The notes: a model not told the origin generated them from the letters alone. Shown: positions 9,599 through 26,651, counted from the stretch's first letter. The stretch: 64,000 nt of DNA from Bombyx mori (GCF_030269925.1 NC_085126.1:6512501-6576500); one strand, 5' to 3'. Translations and numbers: made by a program.

Positions 9599-12295
9599 AT
9601 GATTCGTAAAAAAGTGTTTCATTTAGCTCAATTAAGTGCTATCGGCTTGACTGGATATTATATAGGACAATGCAATGGTAAAAATACTACTCAAGATTGT
9701 ATAGAGGTCGATGGTAAACTCCTGACGAGCTTACCAGCATTGCCTGTGTTCGGAACTGTGTCTGCCGCCGTGCCATACACTGAAAGTGGTGGTTCGAAGG
9801 ACACAACTAGGGTGATGAAGCCTTTTTCTATTTAATTAAAGAAAACTATCTAATCTATCCCTATATTTAAGCATAGAAAATAAAATATAATTTCTTAATA
9901 TTATATAACATCAATTTATTATTAACATAATAACAATTTGGTGTCTAGTTAATTTTATTATATAATGGAATGTTGATAAATGATGGAACACTTTCAGGTA
10001 TCTCAAATAATGAAATATGGCTTCCCCGGCCTCGACAATATTCGTTCATATGATGATTATGTGTTGTCTTACGACCGTCGCACCAGGGTACCACACTGGG
10101 TTTTTGAACATCTAACAAAAGCACACATTGCCAAAAATGATCAGGTTGATAGGAGTAAATGTGACTTTATGCCTGATGAAAGTATACATCCATTCTTTAG
10201 GTAATAAATTAAATAATCCAAATATAGATTTAAATTTTTGAGAGATATTGAGATATTTGTATACTGGATAATTTTCTGAGAATTTATAGTATTAGCCAAC
10301 ACGGGTAGCTGCAAATATACCACTTAATGTTTCACAGCTGCTATAGATCATAAACTACAGCCAATAACAGTACATACTTTGAATTACAAAGCTGTTGTCC
10401 CATTGAAATTAGCCAATTTACCAATCCAACCTAAATGCTAAGAGAATTATGCGTGGGATTCAGTAAAATATAATGGATTTTCATTTATATTGCAATAGAT
10501 TTATTCTACTAATAACAAATGTTGCAGATCTTTAAATAGTGACTACAAAGGATCTGGTTTTGATAGAGGTCATATGGCTGCGGCCGGAAACCACAGGCTC
10601 GCACAGAAACATGTCGAACAAACCTTTTACCTAACTAATATGGCTCCGCAGGTAGGTATCTCTCACGAAGTATACAGTGATTAAAATTTACTTAGTATTC
10701 AATAGATTTTCTAACAATATAGTTACAAGATTTTCTTACAATAGACAAAAACCTTCTGAAACGATGTTTATTTTAAGAAGTAACCAAGGTTTCGGAAGTA
10801 ATTGTTGGAAAATCATTAAAATGAAATAATTCTGTGGTAGACTTCAGAGCTTTAATTTTTTTAGGTTGGGGAAGGATTCAACAGACATGCTTGGAATAGA
10901 CTTGAGAAACATGTTCGTAAATTAACCAAATTGTATGATCACGTATATTGTTGCACAGGACCATTGTATCTTCCGAGGTAACAGCACTGTATAATTCTTT
11001 AAATGGCATTTGAACATGCAATATTTTTTAATCGCTGTGGGATTTGCTTTGCGGATTGCTCAGAAGCTCATCTTGTGTTATTTAGATACCAGTGCTCTGA
11101 GATACTCAATGAGAATATCATTATCCAATTCAATCATATTACATCAAGCTACTTACAATGTACTAATGGCTGTCTTGCCATTTAAACTGTAAGTCTAGAA
11201 TAGACACGAAGGTAGTGACAAAGCTAATGGTTTCATAATAACAGTAATGCCCTTTATGACATCTATACTAATATATAAATTTACAGTGATTTTTACGGAT
11301 GTTCCATTATAACTACTGAGCCATGCATCCGATTGACTTGAAACTTGGTATTAATGTAGAAAATACATGTACTTAACGGATAGGCTAATATTTATATGAG
11401 TGTTGGACTCCCTACACCAGTTGCGGGGGCGTTAATGATGAGAATCTTTGTGGGGGTGAGAAATAAAAATGTTAATTTTAAATGCCCAGCGAAGCGGACG
11501 GGTACAGCAAGTAGCTCATAATAGTTCAATAACATAGGATTGACAATAAACATTTTTCAGGAAAGAATCCGACGGTAAATCGTATGTTCGTTATCAAGTT
11601 ATAGGAGCAAACACAGTGGCGGTACCAACTCATTTCTACAAGGTAGTCGTGGGCGAGGCTCCAGATGGTACACTGGATATGGAAGCCTATGTCATGCCCA
11701 ACCAGAAGATACCTGATGAGACACCAGTGTCTTCTTTTATGGTATGTCATGCATTTTAAAATTGCTGAAAGATGTGGCCCTTCACTCTATAGCAGTGCAA
11801 CCAACAAACTCTCCATGTTAGGATATTAATTGGTTTAATACCTTTCAAATCTGTGTGCATGTTTACTTTAGATGAGTAGACAAGCTCACAACCCAGCTGG
11901 TGTAAAATGGTTACTGGAGCCTACACACATCAAATATTGTCACCCACGGACACATGATGTTGTTGTAACTTCAATTATATTTTATAAGATGTGCTCACCC
12001 TTCAAACTTGTTTGTATGACTATGTAATGTATGTGGTGTCTATGTAGTAGTGATTATAAAATAATATCCAAATTGATTGATTACACGGCAGTATTCATAA
12101 ATTGTGAAATATGGTAATGAACTGTGAAAACTTCCCTAGAATTTGTACTCTATTTGAGTTATGCAATGAATATCAACACAAAATAAAATTTGTTTTTAGG
12201 TGCCTCCAGAAACTATAGAAAGGGCGGCTGGATTGCTATTCTTCGACAAAATACATAGAAGTAAATTAAGCAGAATAAATGGGAAGAAAGTATGA
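9599..12295 (+). CDS. EndoG: Endonuclease G, mitochondrial, complete
   Basis: EndoG is a Mg-dependent, sugar-nonspecific DNA/RNA non-specific nuclease of the mitochondrial intermembrane space, linked to mitochondrial DNA turnover and to nuclear DNA cleavage in cell death. There are six exons: 9599-9811, 9998-10200, 10528-10651, 10865-10977, 11561-11741 and 12200-12295. Phases agree throughout and give 309 aa, about the usual size. The ATG at 9599 is the first Met of the frame and starts a basic, then hydrophobic leader (MIRKKVFHLAQLSAIGLTGY) suited to mitochondrial import. The catalytic DRGH motif is at residues 151-154, with His154 as the general base. The AWNRLE segment that supplies the metal-liganding Asn is at 189-194. 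Further family landmarks are MKYGFPGL, FYLTNMAPQ, CTGPLYLP, VAVPTHFYKV and AYVMPN. AATAAA lies at 12360, about 65 bp after the stop. Confidence 0.95.
11262..11511 (+). mobile_element. Helitron-like non-autonomous element, family H1, in EndoG intron 4
   Basis: The element begins TCTATACTAATATATAAAT and ends in a diverged GC-rich terminus (gaagcggacgggtacagc) near 11511. Three relatives lie in the window (25693, 28816, 55018). The 55018 copy ends in CTAGT. A TC start, a CTAG end and no target duplication are the Helitron signature. Confidence 0.6.
11870..12020 (-). repeat. Degenerate Bm1-type SINE in EndoG intron 5
   Basis: The order tagacaagctcacaaccca, then ctggtgtaaaatggttactg, then gctcacccttcaaac follows the reversed SINE body with about one change in five. 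It is an old copy. Confidence 0.55.
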
Positions 12296-12365
12296 TTATT
12301 AGTGAATCTGTGAACACCACTGTGTCTAATTACCAAAAGATTGAGATTTCTGTTAATGCAATAAA

Positions 12366-13054
12366 AAAGAATCCGTGTGTTTACCGTAGAGTGGGGCTAT
12401 TTTGGACTTTAGTAGTTCCTTAGGACATTGAATAATAATTTTTTTTAATTTCAATAGTTTTTTACATTGTTATGGGAAAAAAGTGTCTGGCAACACTACA
12501 TTTGACATTTATTAGGTATTATTTATAATTATTTTACAACGAATGCGTGAGCTTAAATCACGATAAAACAGTTAGAGATCATTAGAATTATCGAATACAC
12601 AAAATGAGTATTGTATATTGACAAAGAGTTTTTTTTATGAAAATACAGTTTATCTTTGCCTTTGGTTTCTGTATTTCCAGTTTTTTAATTGCTTTTTTCT
12701 CAGGTAAACTTTAAATAGACAATATGGTTCGTCAGTATAAAATATTTCATTGCGATATTAAATTTTGTGAGGCATAGGAAAAATGCATATTCCGTATTAT
12801 GGTTTACAAGCAAAGAACATTTTCGAAAATACTATTGCTGACGTAAAAGCAAAGATACGAACGATACGTGAAGCATCGCGTAAGTATAGAATACTTAAAA
12901 GCACAGCAACCCGAGCCTAATAAAATTAATAAACCTACTCAATAACTACCCGGACATCCTACGTAATTCAGTGAACGAGAAGTATTTATTTTCGGAAACT
13001 ACGACTCGGGTTTGTCGCAATGGGACTTTCTTCAGGACACCTTCGATATGAAGA
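12366..13054. other. Intergenic spacer after EndoG
   Basis: AT-rich with no recognisable gene or repeat. Short ORFs look random. Confidence 0.4.
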
Positions 13055-13293
13055 TTTTTTTTTATTGTTCGATGGGTGGACGAGCCCACAGCCCGCCTGG
13101 TGTTAAGTGGTTACTGGAGCCCATATACATCTACAACATAAATGCGTCCCCCACCTCGAGATATAAGTTCTAAGGTCTCAGTATAGTTACAACGGCTGCC
13201 CCACCCTTCAAACCGAAATTACTGCTTTACGGCAGAAATAGGCGGGGCGGTGGTACCTACCCATGCGGACTCACAGGAGGTCCTAACACCAAT
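13055..13293 (-). repeat. Bm1-type SINE, 5'-truncated, antisense
   Basis: It starts with poly-T and ttgttcgatgggtggacg, and ends tcctaacaccaat. The copy is a good match to the 3' 240 bp of the family. Confidence 0.9.
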
Positions 13294-13581
13294 AAAAGGG
13301 TATTTGCACATAAATTCGATATACCTTGTCAGAAATCTACGATTTTTTTTCCGTGTTCGTTAGTCATCGAGTATGTAATGGTTGTTATTAATATTGTTTT
13401 AATGTGCTATTAAAGTGTAAGACAAAGATAGAGAGCTATAAAAATTACCTAATAGTTATTCCATTTTTTGATGTTCCAAAATATGTATTAATAATAAAAA
13501 GAGAGTCGCAAATTTTAATACACAATGAATTAGTATTTAGTTACATAGGCTCATGCAACTGCGTCACGCGCTACAAATGCC

Positions 13582-14054
13582 CAGTGTGCTTAGTGCGAGT
13601 TTTTTATTATAACGTTCTCGATAGCGTAAAAGTTAACCCAATTTTGTATGCAGTTGGCACAGCGCCCCTAGCGGCGAACGTAGGCAAACTATCTTATTCC
13701 ATACAAATATGAGTTAACTTTTACGCTATCGAGAACGTTAACCCGATTGACTTCCACGGTGAAGGAATAACATTAAAAAAATTAAACCCGCAAAATTATA
13801 ACTTACGTAATTACTGGTGGTAGGACCTCTTGTGAGTCCGCGCGGGTACCACTGCCCTGCCTATTTCTGCCGTGAAGCAGTAATCTGTTTCGGTCTGAAG
13901 GGTAGGGCAGCCGTTGTAACTATACTGAGATCTTAGAACTTATATCTCAAGGTGGGTGTCGCATTTACAGTGCAGCAGTGGATCCCATTCCATACAAATA
14001 TGAGCTAACTTTTACGTTATCGAGAACGTTAAAAAACTCGCACTAAGCACACTG
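13582..14054. mobile_element. Composite MITE carrying an internal SINE (copy 1)
   Basis: The outer ends are inverted repeats starting CAGTGTGCTTAGTGCGAG. A simple, uninterrupted copy of the same MITE is at 26119-26295. At about 13741 the MITE runs directly into the 5' part of a SINE body, which continues to about 13980 and is truncated. Then the last 70 bp of the MITE follow. The same MITE-to-SINE junction occurs at 39668-40176. Confidence 0.75.
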
Positions 14055-14684
14055 ATACATTTTCCAAATTGCACCAAAAGGAGTGTTAACTTGAAAAATA
14101 GTTTATCCTATACCTACACGTGTTATTTTCTAATCGTGTAACTTCATAAAAAGCTAAAATCCTAAATAAAATCTTCATGTGAAGATTTGTTTTATTTTTT
14201 AAAAAAAATATTCGGTAAAGTTCAAGATTCAAGTATAGATTTAATTTTCAAAATTTTAATCAAGAAATATTTATAATAGTATTGTTTACCTTCAAGTACA
14301 TGCTTGGTTGTAATAAAACCATAAAAGGTAATTCAGGTAATTTCAGATTATTCCCTTTAGCCCAGAGCCATTGTAACCATATTAGCACACGTTACATTCT
14401 TTACAACTAAAATTTTCTTTTCAAAAAGACCCATAATTTTTCATTGTAATTCTACTAACTACGTAATGATGTCTGTCATAGTGTTTAAACAAATTGTATA
14501 ATTACGTGTTCCTTCTAGTGTGTTCTATAAAACTATTTTTTGTGTATTAATACTTAGTGGTGTTCTTAATATGTGCAATATTATATTTAAGACATAGAAT
14601 GAAAAAAAATTATTGTTTTGTAAATAATAAAAATATATCTAAATTTTACAATTTATGTTGTGTTGTTTTTGTTATTATTGTTGA
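14055..14684. other. AT-rich spacer
   Basis: Plain AT-rich sequence with no open frame or repeat that I can name. Confidence 0.4.
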
Positions 14685-14882
14685 CTAGCGACCCGCCCTC
14701 GCTTCGCTTCGGAAACTGTAATTTATTATTGATTTCTCCACTATTTAATGGATGTTATTATACATATAAACCTTCCTCTTCAATCACTCTATCTATTTAA
14801 AAAACCGCATCAAGCGCAACCGCGCGTTTTAAAGATTTAAGCATATATAGGGACAGAGAAAGCGACTTTGTTTTATACTGTG
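14685..14882 (-). mobile_element. Helitron-like element, family H3, empty-site copy
   Basis: Reading the minus strand, the unit runs from ataaaacaaagtcgctttct to the family end ggcgggtcgCTAG. It is the sister of the element at 47507-47980, but lacks the MITE nested in that copy. The uninterrupted sequence here is ggtttatatgtataa. Confidence 0.65.
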
Positions 14883-14904
14883 TAGTGATTATTAATTTCA
14901 GGTT

Positions 14905-15303
14905 TAGGGATGATCGATATTCATCGATGTTATGAGAATAAAATATCGAAACGTCCATAATATATCTTTTAGGGCCGTCTAACGGTGAATGTACTTTCTA
15001 GCTAGTGAGTTCCTAGGTAGTACAACTATTTTAAACTAGATGACACTGATTAACGCAATCGAAGCAAGCCGCACTACATAAATGTGTGTGAAAATAAGAA
15101 AATGTTAATTGTGAAGTGTGATGTCGGAGTCAAGTCCATTAATTAAACGCTTATAATCCGTAAAACGTAGTTTTAATTAATAAACACGCATAATAAATAA
15201 AATGGTTTTATTTCCTACCAAAAACATCGGTGTTTTTAAACATCGATATTTATCGTACATCGATACTTTTAAATCGATGTTTTTCTAATATCGAGCATCC
15301 CTA
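14905..15303. mobile_element. hAT-type MITE with 8-bp target duplication
   Basis: The terminal inverted repeats start TAGGGATGaTCGATAT on the left and read TAGGGATGCTCGATAT as the complement on the right. The flanks are ttcaggtt and ttcaggat, a 7/8 match as expected for an aged hAT duplication. The interior is rich in ATCGATGTT-like motifs and does not code for protein. Confidence 0.7.
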
Positions 15304-15344
15304 TTCAGGATTATAAATGATTCATTCCGGAAGGGAGATACGCG

Positions 15345-15598
15345 CGGTCACTGTCCTCGTCGAACCCGTCGCTTGCAACGAAGGGCTCGACGAGCGAACT
15401 AACCCATAGACACAGCCCACTGAGTTTCTCGCCGGATCTTCTCAGTGGGTCGCGTTTCCGATCCGGTGGTAGATTCTGCGAAGCACTACTCTTGCTAGGG
15501 CCAGTGTTAGCAACACTCAGGTTTGAGCCTCGTGAGCTCACCTACATGTTACGGTGAAGAATAGCCTCTCAAGGCATCAGCATAGGTAGGAAAAAAAA
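15345..15598 (+). mobile_element. 5'-truncated Jockey-type LINE 3' end with 11-bp target duplication
   Basis: The fragment matches the 3' untranslated end of the Jockey-type element at 40897-42790, ending cagcataggtaggaaaaaaaa. It is flanked on both sides by GGAGATACGCG (15334-15344 and 15599-15609). The A-tail and perfect direct repeat show target-primed reverse transcription. Confidence 0.85.
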
Positions 15599-15740
15599 GG
15601 AGATACGCGGATAGCGTCTCGCCTTTATAGCCTCCAGTGACCATATAGCGCTAGTAACTAAAAAGTTTAACACTAAAGCACTTACCATTTCGCCTGTTTA
15701 CTCATCTACATAAACAAAAAACTGTTTATTTATCTATATA

Positions 15741-16000
15741 TGAGTCGTCTATTATCAAAGGTGGCAATCTGTGCATTTGGACAAAAATTTTATTGATATT
15801 TCAATACAGATTGATTTGAATATAATCGTCTCCTTCAAAGAATACGGTTCAAAACCTGCATTAAATAAAGGTTAATACTTAACCTGTTATTTATCTAAGA
15901 TGTCGTACAGAAGAGTTTTGTGACTGCCAATAATTCTTTTTTCTGATTTACCAATAATTATCCAAAAGTCACATTGCCGGCTTTGATAATAGTCGACTCA
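15741..16000. mobile_element. MITE with TGAGTCG termini, copy 2
   Basis: It starts TGAGTCGtCTATTATCAAA and ends with the complement at 16000, flanked by TATA on both sides. It is about 260 bp and matches the copy at 2833-3109. Confidence 0.75.
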
Positions 16001-16066
16001 TATAAGGTATTAATGTCACTAAAGGAGTAAATAATAATAATACCAGATGATTTGTATAAAACATGT

Positions 16067-16072
16067 TTTATT
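16067..16072 (-). terminator. Candidate polyadenylation signal of eIF2-alpha
   Basis: AATAAA on the minus strand, about 70 bp beyond the eIF2-alpha stop codon. Another AATAAA overlaps the stop itself. Confidence 0.45.
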
Positions 16073-16138
16073 TTTATATTACATTTGAAACACGTTAGAT
16101 TACAGAGTACCATTTATTATGATATTAAAGTTTTATTA

Positions 16139-20548
<4,410 letters not shown>

Positions 20549-20567
20549 CTAGAATAATTTGATTTTA

Positions 20568-20682
20568 TTATAACCTATGTGAAAAGTTTGTGTCACAAAT
20601 TCTGGTATTTACTATTGAGAATATTTATAACCTATATGAAAACTTTGTGTCACAAATTCTGGTATTAATTATTGAGAATACA
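20568..20682. repeat. Tandem duplication just upstream of eIF2-alpha
   Basis: Two adjacent units of about 58 bp, each containing tgtgtcacaaattctggtat and attgagaata, lie 20-130 bp upstream of the start codon, in the 5' UTR or promoter. The units differ at a few positions. Confidence 0.85.
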
Positions 20683-21936
20683 GTATTAATTTACCTTGTG
20701 TATTTATTTAATTCGTTTTTGTCTGTTAAATATTAGATAAAGAAAGAATATGATGAAACAGTCAACTTGTTCACGTTGACGAAATTCAGCGTTTGCTTCA
20801 TGTCCTTCTGTCTGGGCTTGCGTTGTGTGACATCTGTCACAAATTAGAAAAAGTCAAAGTCTATTGTATCAACTTTGTTGAAATGTATTTGCGTGAAATG
20901 AAACGTAGCGGTAGTCGTGTCGTAAAGGTTGGGTGTTGGATGTTAAATACTAAGTGTATGATCCATTGTGTTGGTGTAGCGGGACTTGCAACAAAACCCG
21001 TTGACATATTTAAATTAGAATTTATTAATGTTCTCTGAAATTATCCGCTCAGCTCATATTCACCAGAAGTGGACTCAAGTTTAGGCCCGTAGAGGCAAGT
21101 TTAACGATGGCTAAAATGTAAAAAAGGGCATCTGATCGTAAAATATTGTATCAGGTCTCTTAAAAACCGTAATTGATGAATTTTTGGTCGAAGTTACGTT
21201 TAAAAAAGTTGGACTTTCATTAGTCATTATAACAATTGTATTGAATACATAATTAAATTACTGACCGACTTTCCTATTTCTGTTCAATAGAACAAAGTTT
21301 CCGCAATTGACTTTGAATATTCAATTGATCGTTATTGACTTGAACAATTTCAAATATATTTTTTAGTTGATGAAACGGGCGGTTCCTTTGGCCTACTTAG
21401 TGTTAGAGGTCAAGGGAGCCTCAAGGCACCCCAAAGTTACTGTTCCTGAGGTTTCTGGGCTCCAATAACGGCTTAATTATAAATGGACGTAGGTTCATTA
21501 GAGCATTAAAAATCCTTATGTGAGGTTTTATAAATAATAAAAGAAAATATTAAACGCACATATACTTGGCCTAATTCATTAAGCATACGTGCGTTATTTG
21601 TCACAACAATTAACATCAATTAAAACTCTTATGAACCTATCGCATTCCGCATACAATATGAAGATTACGTCTCGATTATTCCGGGAAGATAGCATATTTG
21701 TAAGCGTTCACGCATCCTTGACAATGTCATTTTACTATTGGCCATTTGCTAATTTACGCTGCAGCAAATTAGTATGGTCAGAAAAACAAATCTATAAACT
21801 ATATGGATTTAATTTAGGTGTATAATAATAGTTATTCCAGTTCTGATCATGATGCGGAGAACTGTTTGAGATTTTTCTGTAATCTGTTTCTACAATCCCA
21901 TAACCGGAGTAGTTAGACCGATTATTATTAGTATTT
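20683..21936. other. Intergenic region upstream of eIF2-alpha
   Basis: No gene is supported. Short ORFs at 20793-21038 and 21589-21825 show no motifs or splice context. This interval probably contains the eIF2-alpha promoter, but no core element stood out. Confidence 0.4.
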
Positions 21937-22180
21937 TACCGGTGGTAGGACCTCTTGTGAGTCCGCGCGAGCAGGTACCACCGCCCTGCCTATTTCTGCC
22001 GTGAAGCAATAATGCGTTTCGGTCTGAAGGATAGGGTAGCCGTTGTAACTATATTGAGATCTTAGAACTTATATCTCAAGGTGGGTGGCGCAATTACATT
22101 GTAGATGTCTATGGGCTCCAGTAACCACTTAAAAACAGGTGGGCTGTGAGCTCGTCCACCCATCTAAGCAATAAAAAAAA
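21937..22180 (+). repeat. Bm1-type SINE, 5'-truncated, with A-tail
   Basis: Well-preserved 3' 244 bp of the family ending aagcaataaaaaaaa. Confidence 0.9.
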
Positions 22181-22406
22181 TGGTTTCCAAAGATTGAGTA
22201 CTCTGCCAGTACTGCCAGTCTCTGAAATGAACTTTGACTCTCGGTATTTCCTTTGCAATAGTTTATCACATTATTTATAAATGAATGTTTTAAAAACACC
22301 TTAGCGGTAGATGATGGTAATGAGGGGAGCTTAGTGAAATAGAGGAATTCACAGTATATTCGACTCGCTTTTTTCTGTTTTAGATGCAATCAGTGAAGTT
22401 TTATTT

Positions 22407-22516
22407 GTAGGCAGCGGCTTGACTCTGCCCCTGGCATTGCTGACGCCCATGAGCGACGGTAACCACTTACCATCAGCTGGGCCGTATCATCTGCCTACAA
22501 AGACAATAAAAAAAAA
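22407..22516 (+). repeat. Non-LTR 3'-tail repeat (type T)
   Basis: Nearly complete 110-bp unit from gtaggcagcggcttgactct to an A-rich end. Confidence 0.8.
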
Positions 22517-25500
22517 GTTTGAACACGAGCGCAAATCTATAAATTCCTATCTTCTTTTTCTATGAAATAATTCGAAATTAAATAACGCAACAAAATTTGT
22601 CGTATGTTTCATGTTAAACATCTTGCAATTGTAAGACATTAAAAACGCTGTCGAGTAGCGAATTAATTGAAATATATCACGGGGCGAACAAATCTTGGTG
22701 ATAGTTCGATCAGTACGCGTCTTGTCCCCATACTTACTGTGCAACATTTAGCGAAATATGTTCATTTAACTAAATTAAAATGTATTTCTGGTAAGTTCAG
22801 CCATATTCTTTGCTTATAAGATATTGTATAGCGTATTCTTAATGTATTATGTTCTGAACGTCTCTTCCTTCTTCCAATAAATGTAAAAAAAAGAGTGAAT
22901 TAATTTGTTTGGATTAGACCTAGTGTATAAAATCACGCATACATATTTTCTTCAAGTTGATTATAATTACAACAAACTTATCAGACAACAGTATTCTTTA
23001 TCAAAAATATTTTAGGGTTCGAAAATACTGTGATTGTATTATATGAAATTTTTAATAAATATAAAATAGAATTATCTATGACAGTAAAATATCGTTTCGC
23101 GCCTTTTTTGTTATTGCTATTAAAAGTATGGTTACCTTACGTTACAACATGTTAAATATACTACACTATACTGTTTATTATAGTTACATTAGCATTATAT
23201 TTACCGAGAATGAATCTGAATGATACAATTTGTGAAGAACTAATTATATGAATCACATTGTAAAGTTGAAATTCATAATTTAACCGTTTTACATTTCGTT
23301 ACATTGTCTCTTGAAATTACGTAGTTTTCCTTGATTACTCACTCACTTAATAATTATTACAGCTGTAAAAGCTGAATTCATTGAGCGACCACTTCTCTGA
23401 CGTTTTTAGTAATTTGTGTTTTTCTGGACGTGATTGTGAGTAATGTATTAATTGCTGAGCCATTTGATTTAAGCCGTCAGAGACCTAATTATAGACGATA
23501 TGTACACCATGATAATATACGTGAAATATACGATTATCGAATAAATAGTCGAAGGTCCTATTGCGAATTGCAATGTGGAATGTTTCGAATTAAATTATCT
23601 CTTGATAAGAAAAGCGCAAATTGTATTTTACGGTTATGAAAGCACTCTCAATAATAGCAACAGTCTTCGTTTTCGAAATTCGGCTTGAATACTGTGTGGT
23701 AACGTTTGAACGAAGATTTAACCGCCACAAAACAGATACACATGAAAATATAGGCGGCCATATTGTTTCCGTCTTGTAAAAGAAATCTCAAATTTTATTA
23801 CATAACTTTACGTTACTTTTTTATAATATAATACTTTTATTAAAGTTTAAATTTATGTAGTTACTATTGTATAATGATTTTGATAAATTAAAATCTATGG
23901 TAATAAGTTCTAATGAATATTAGAATACAAGGAGGAGCTTTAGTTTCTTTAATAGAATAAAAACTTTGTATGGACGGTTTCGTCATAATATCAACTGCAA
24001 AATATTCTCTACCTACTTAATAAATCAAATTTTAATAAATACAAAACAACCAGTCCTTCGTTCTTTTTTGTAAACATACACATCAAATTGGCCATCAAAT
24101 CGATTGACTGTTGTACAAAAGTTCATCGTTGTTCGCACGTGAGCTGTGAAACGAAGCGATATAAAAAAATAATAATTTGGATTGTTTAAAATGCTTTGAA
24201 TTACAAACATAAACGAAGTGTAATGAAACTTTTAAAACGTCTTTCATAACGAAGGAACAAATCGAATTGTTGGTGAGTGGTCGCTACCGCTCATGGACAT
24301 CAGCGATGCCAGAGACAAAACATCTAACAGCTAATTTATAAAAAAAAAATAGGACGTGAACTTTCACATCGGCGAATAATCGATATCATATTTGCAAACT
24401 ACCGCCGATATTAATGTTTTGTGATACTAAGTAAATGAATGCTGCCGATAAGAGATTGCTAAGGTTCATTATCATCCATACACATCCCACAGACATCCAC
24501 TGCTGGACATAGTTTTCCCTAAAGTTCACCATAATGACTGGTTCTGCGCATCCTGTGGATTCCTACGACTTCTAACAAACCATCGATCCACCTCGTGGAA
24601 GGCTAAGGTTAAAATAGGTTATATTAAGAAGCTCTTCAATAAGGACTCTTCAATAAAGAGGAAGGATTTTAATACATTAATATTAAAAAGATATATTGTG
24701 TTGTTGACTAATGTTATCTTTCTCCGAAGCTAATTTAGCGGCTTTCTGAGGAGTAGATCGTAGTTTAATTAGTCATGTTATGATTAATCTAAGCAAAAGA
24801 GTTATGATACTATATTATGAGTAAGTTAAACAAAACAATAAAAATTTTAGTTACATTATTTTCTTGGATGCTATAGGAAAATATTTATGATTATTTTCTT
24901 GCAGATAATGATTAAAAACAAAATGTAGGTTGATCCAAATCAATTGAAATTATAAAATTATTAAACTGTCATCGGTACTTGATGCGTGTGCAAATTTTCA
25001 AGTTACTCATACTTGTTGAAGTCCGTGAAAATGTCGTTCAAATATTCGTTATAAACAAACATGTACACTTACAACACTAATAAAAACATGTTGTTAAGTA
25101 AACTTGGTTACGATTTCTATGGTTTTTACGATTTTGTTCGCATCGATTTGCCATATTTACCTTGACCTTAAAACTGGTGGCGTAATTAAAACGTACTAAA
25201 ACAAGGTTGCGAGTTTAAGCTCCAGTGCGTATGGGCACACAACTAGGTCGCAAAGCCGGTTTTGTACAGTTCAATTATTTATTGACCTATTATTTTATTG
25301 AGATTCGATGTATGAAGTAGGTCGTCTGATGTTTCAATATGGACGAGGTCGCATACGTCAATACTGAAAGAAATATCATTGGGGCCGCTCGACCAAGCTA
25401 TTGCGAATTTAAATTATGAACAAAAAAAATTCATCTAAGATATTTCGATCTAAATTACATAGGGCTATTTGAAATTCGTAGTTAGTCTCATAATGTGACA

Positions 25501-25692
25501 GTTAATGAAGTTCTTTTAACATAAAAAATGTCATACAATATGTATTCTTGCCATTACGAATTACTTTCAGTTCCGTGTGATAATTAAATTTGAAACCTCT
25601 TCAGGTTATATTTAACGTTTATTATTTAACATGGAATATTTGGTGCGTCCTGTCTATTTCGGCCTATAGAATATGATACAGATTTATTCAGG
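22517..25692. other. Long AT-rich region upstream of the first located collagen exon
   Basis: About 3 kb without a supported gene. It has a decayed type T tail at about 24270-24345. A fragment at about 24490-24600 (catccactgctggacatag) resembles conserved LINE 3' sequence. A 69-codon ORF at 23430-23639 has no recognisable motif. The missing first exon of the collagen gene may lie here. Confidence 0.4.
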
Positions 25693-25911
25693 ACTACCCG
25701 TACTCGCCCGCTTCGCTGCGCATTTAAAATTAACATTATTATCTACTGTCATTATTATTAGGGAGTCTAACACTCATATAAATATTAGCCTATCCATTAA
25801 GTAGATGTATTTTCTACATGGATACCAAGTTTCAAGTCAATTGGATGCATAGTTCAGTAGTTATAACGGAACATCCGTAAAAGCCACTGTAGATTTATAT
25901 ATTAGTATAGA
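25693..25911 (-). mobile_element. Helitron-like element, family H1
   Basis: Reversed copy of the element at 11262 and 55018. It ends on the plus strand in attagtataga, the complement of the TCTATACTAAT start. Confidence 0.6.
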
Positions 25912-26118
25912 TTTTAACAGTTTCTCCGGCAACTTAACATAATGACGCGTTACCAGCTGGAAAATTGTTTCCGTGTATATTCCACGAAAAACGATAAGAA
26001 TCGCATAAAACTTTCATGTTAATAATTTTTTTGCGGTTTTAAGTGTTAACTACAGTCGATTTACATTATAAGTCGAGCGCTGGCGTTCATCTGAGATGCG
26101 CGCCCAACGATTGCCTTT

Positions 26119-26295
26119 CAGTGTGCTTAGTGAGAGTTTCTTAACGTTTTCGATAGCGTAAAAGTTAAGCCAATTTTGTATGCCATTGGAACAGCGCCCC
26201 TAGCGGCAAACGTACGCAAACGATCCCACTCCATACAAATATGAGCTAACTTTTACGCTATAGAGAACGTTAAAAAACTCGCACTAGGCACACAG
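26119..26295. mobile_element. Simple MITE with CAGTGTGC termini
   Basis: 177 bp with long inverted repeats (about 50 bp). It starts CAGTGTGCTTAGTGAGAG, includes cgatagcgtaaaagttaa and its complement, and ends ctcgcactaggcacac. It is the uninterrupted form of the composite elements at 13582 and 39668. Confidence 0.75.
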
Positions 26296-26651
26296 AGCTT
26301 AAAGCGCAAAAGCTTCGCGCCACAAACATAATAAGATATTCTATTAGGATGTTTGTAACAATCAGTGTATGACTTACCGTTAATACTGCTAATAGGAGCT
26401 AGATGATAGATCAGAGGAAACTAATTAGGAATAATGCTCCTTTTGAGCATATTGTTTCTATGGACGAATGATGTGGAAGCAGTAACAGGATTTCAAAGAG
26501 GCCTGGCTCGGATACCTACATATGTATATCTTATGATTAAATCCGAAACGAAGCACTAAGAGTTACAACTATGTTGCTCTTGCTTTTTGTGAGATTTTTT
26601 TGGTGTGCATATAAAATTAACTGATTATATTATTCTTGTTTTACCTTTCAG

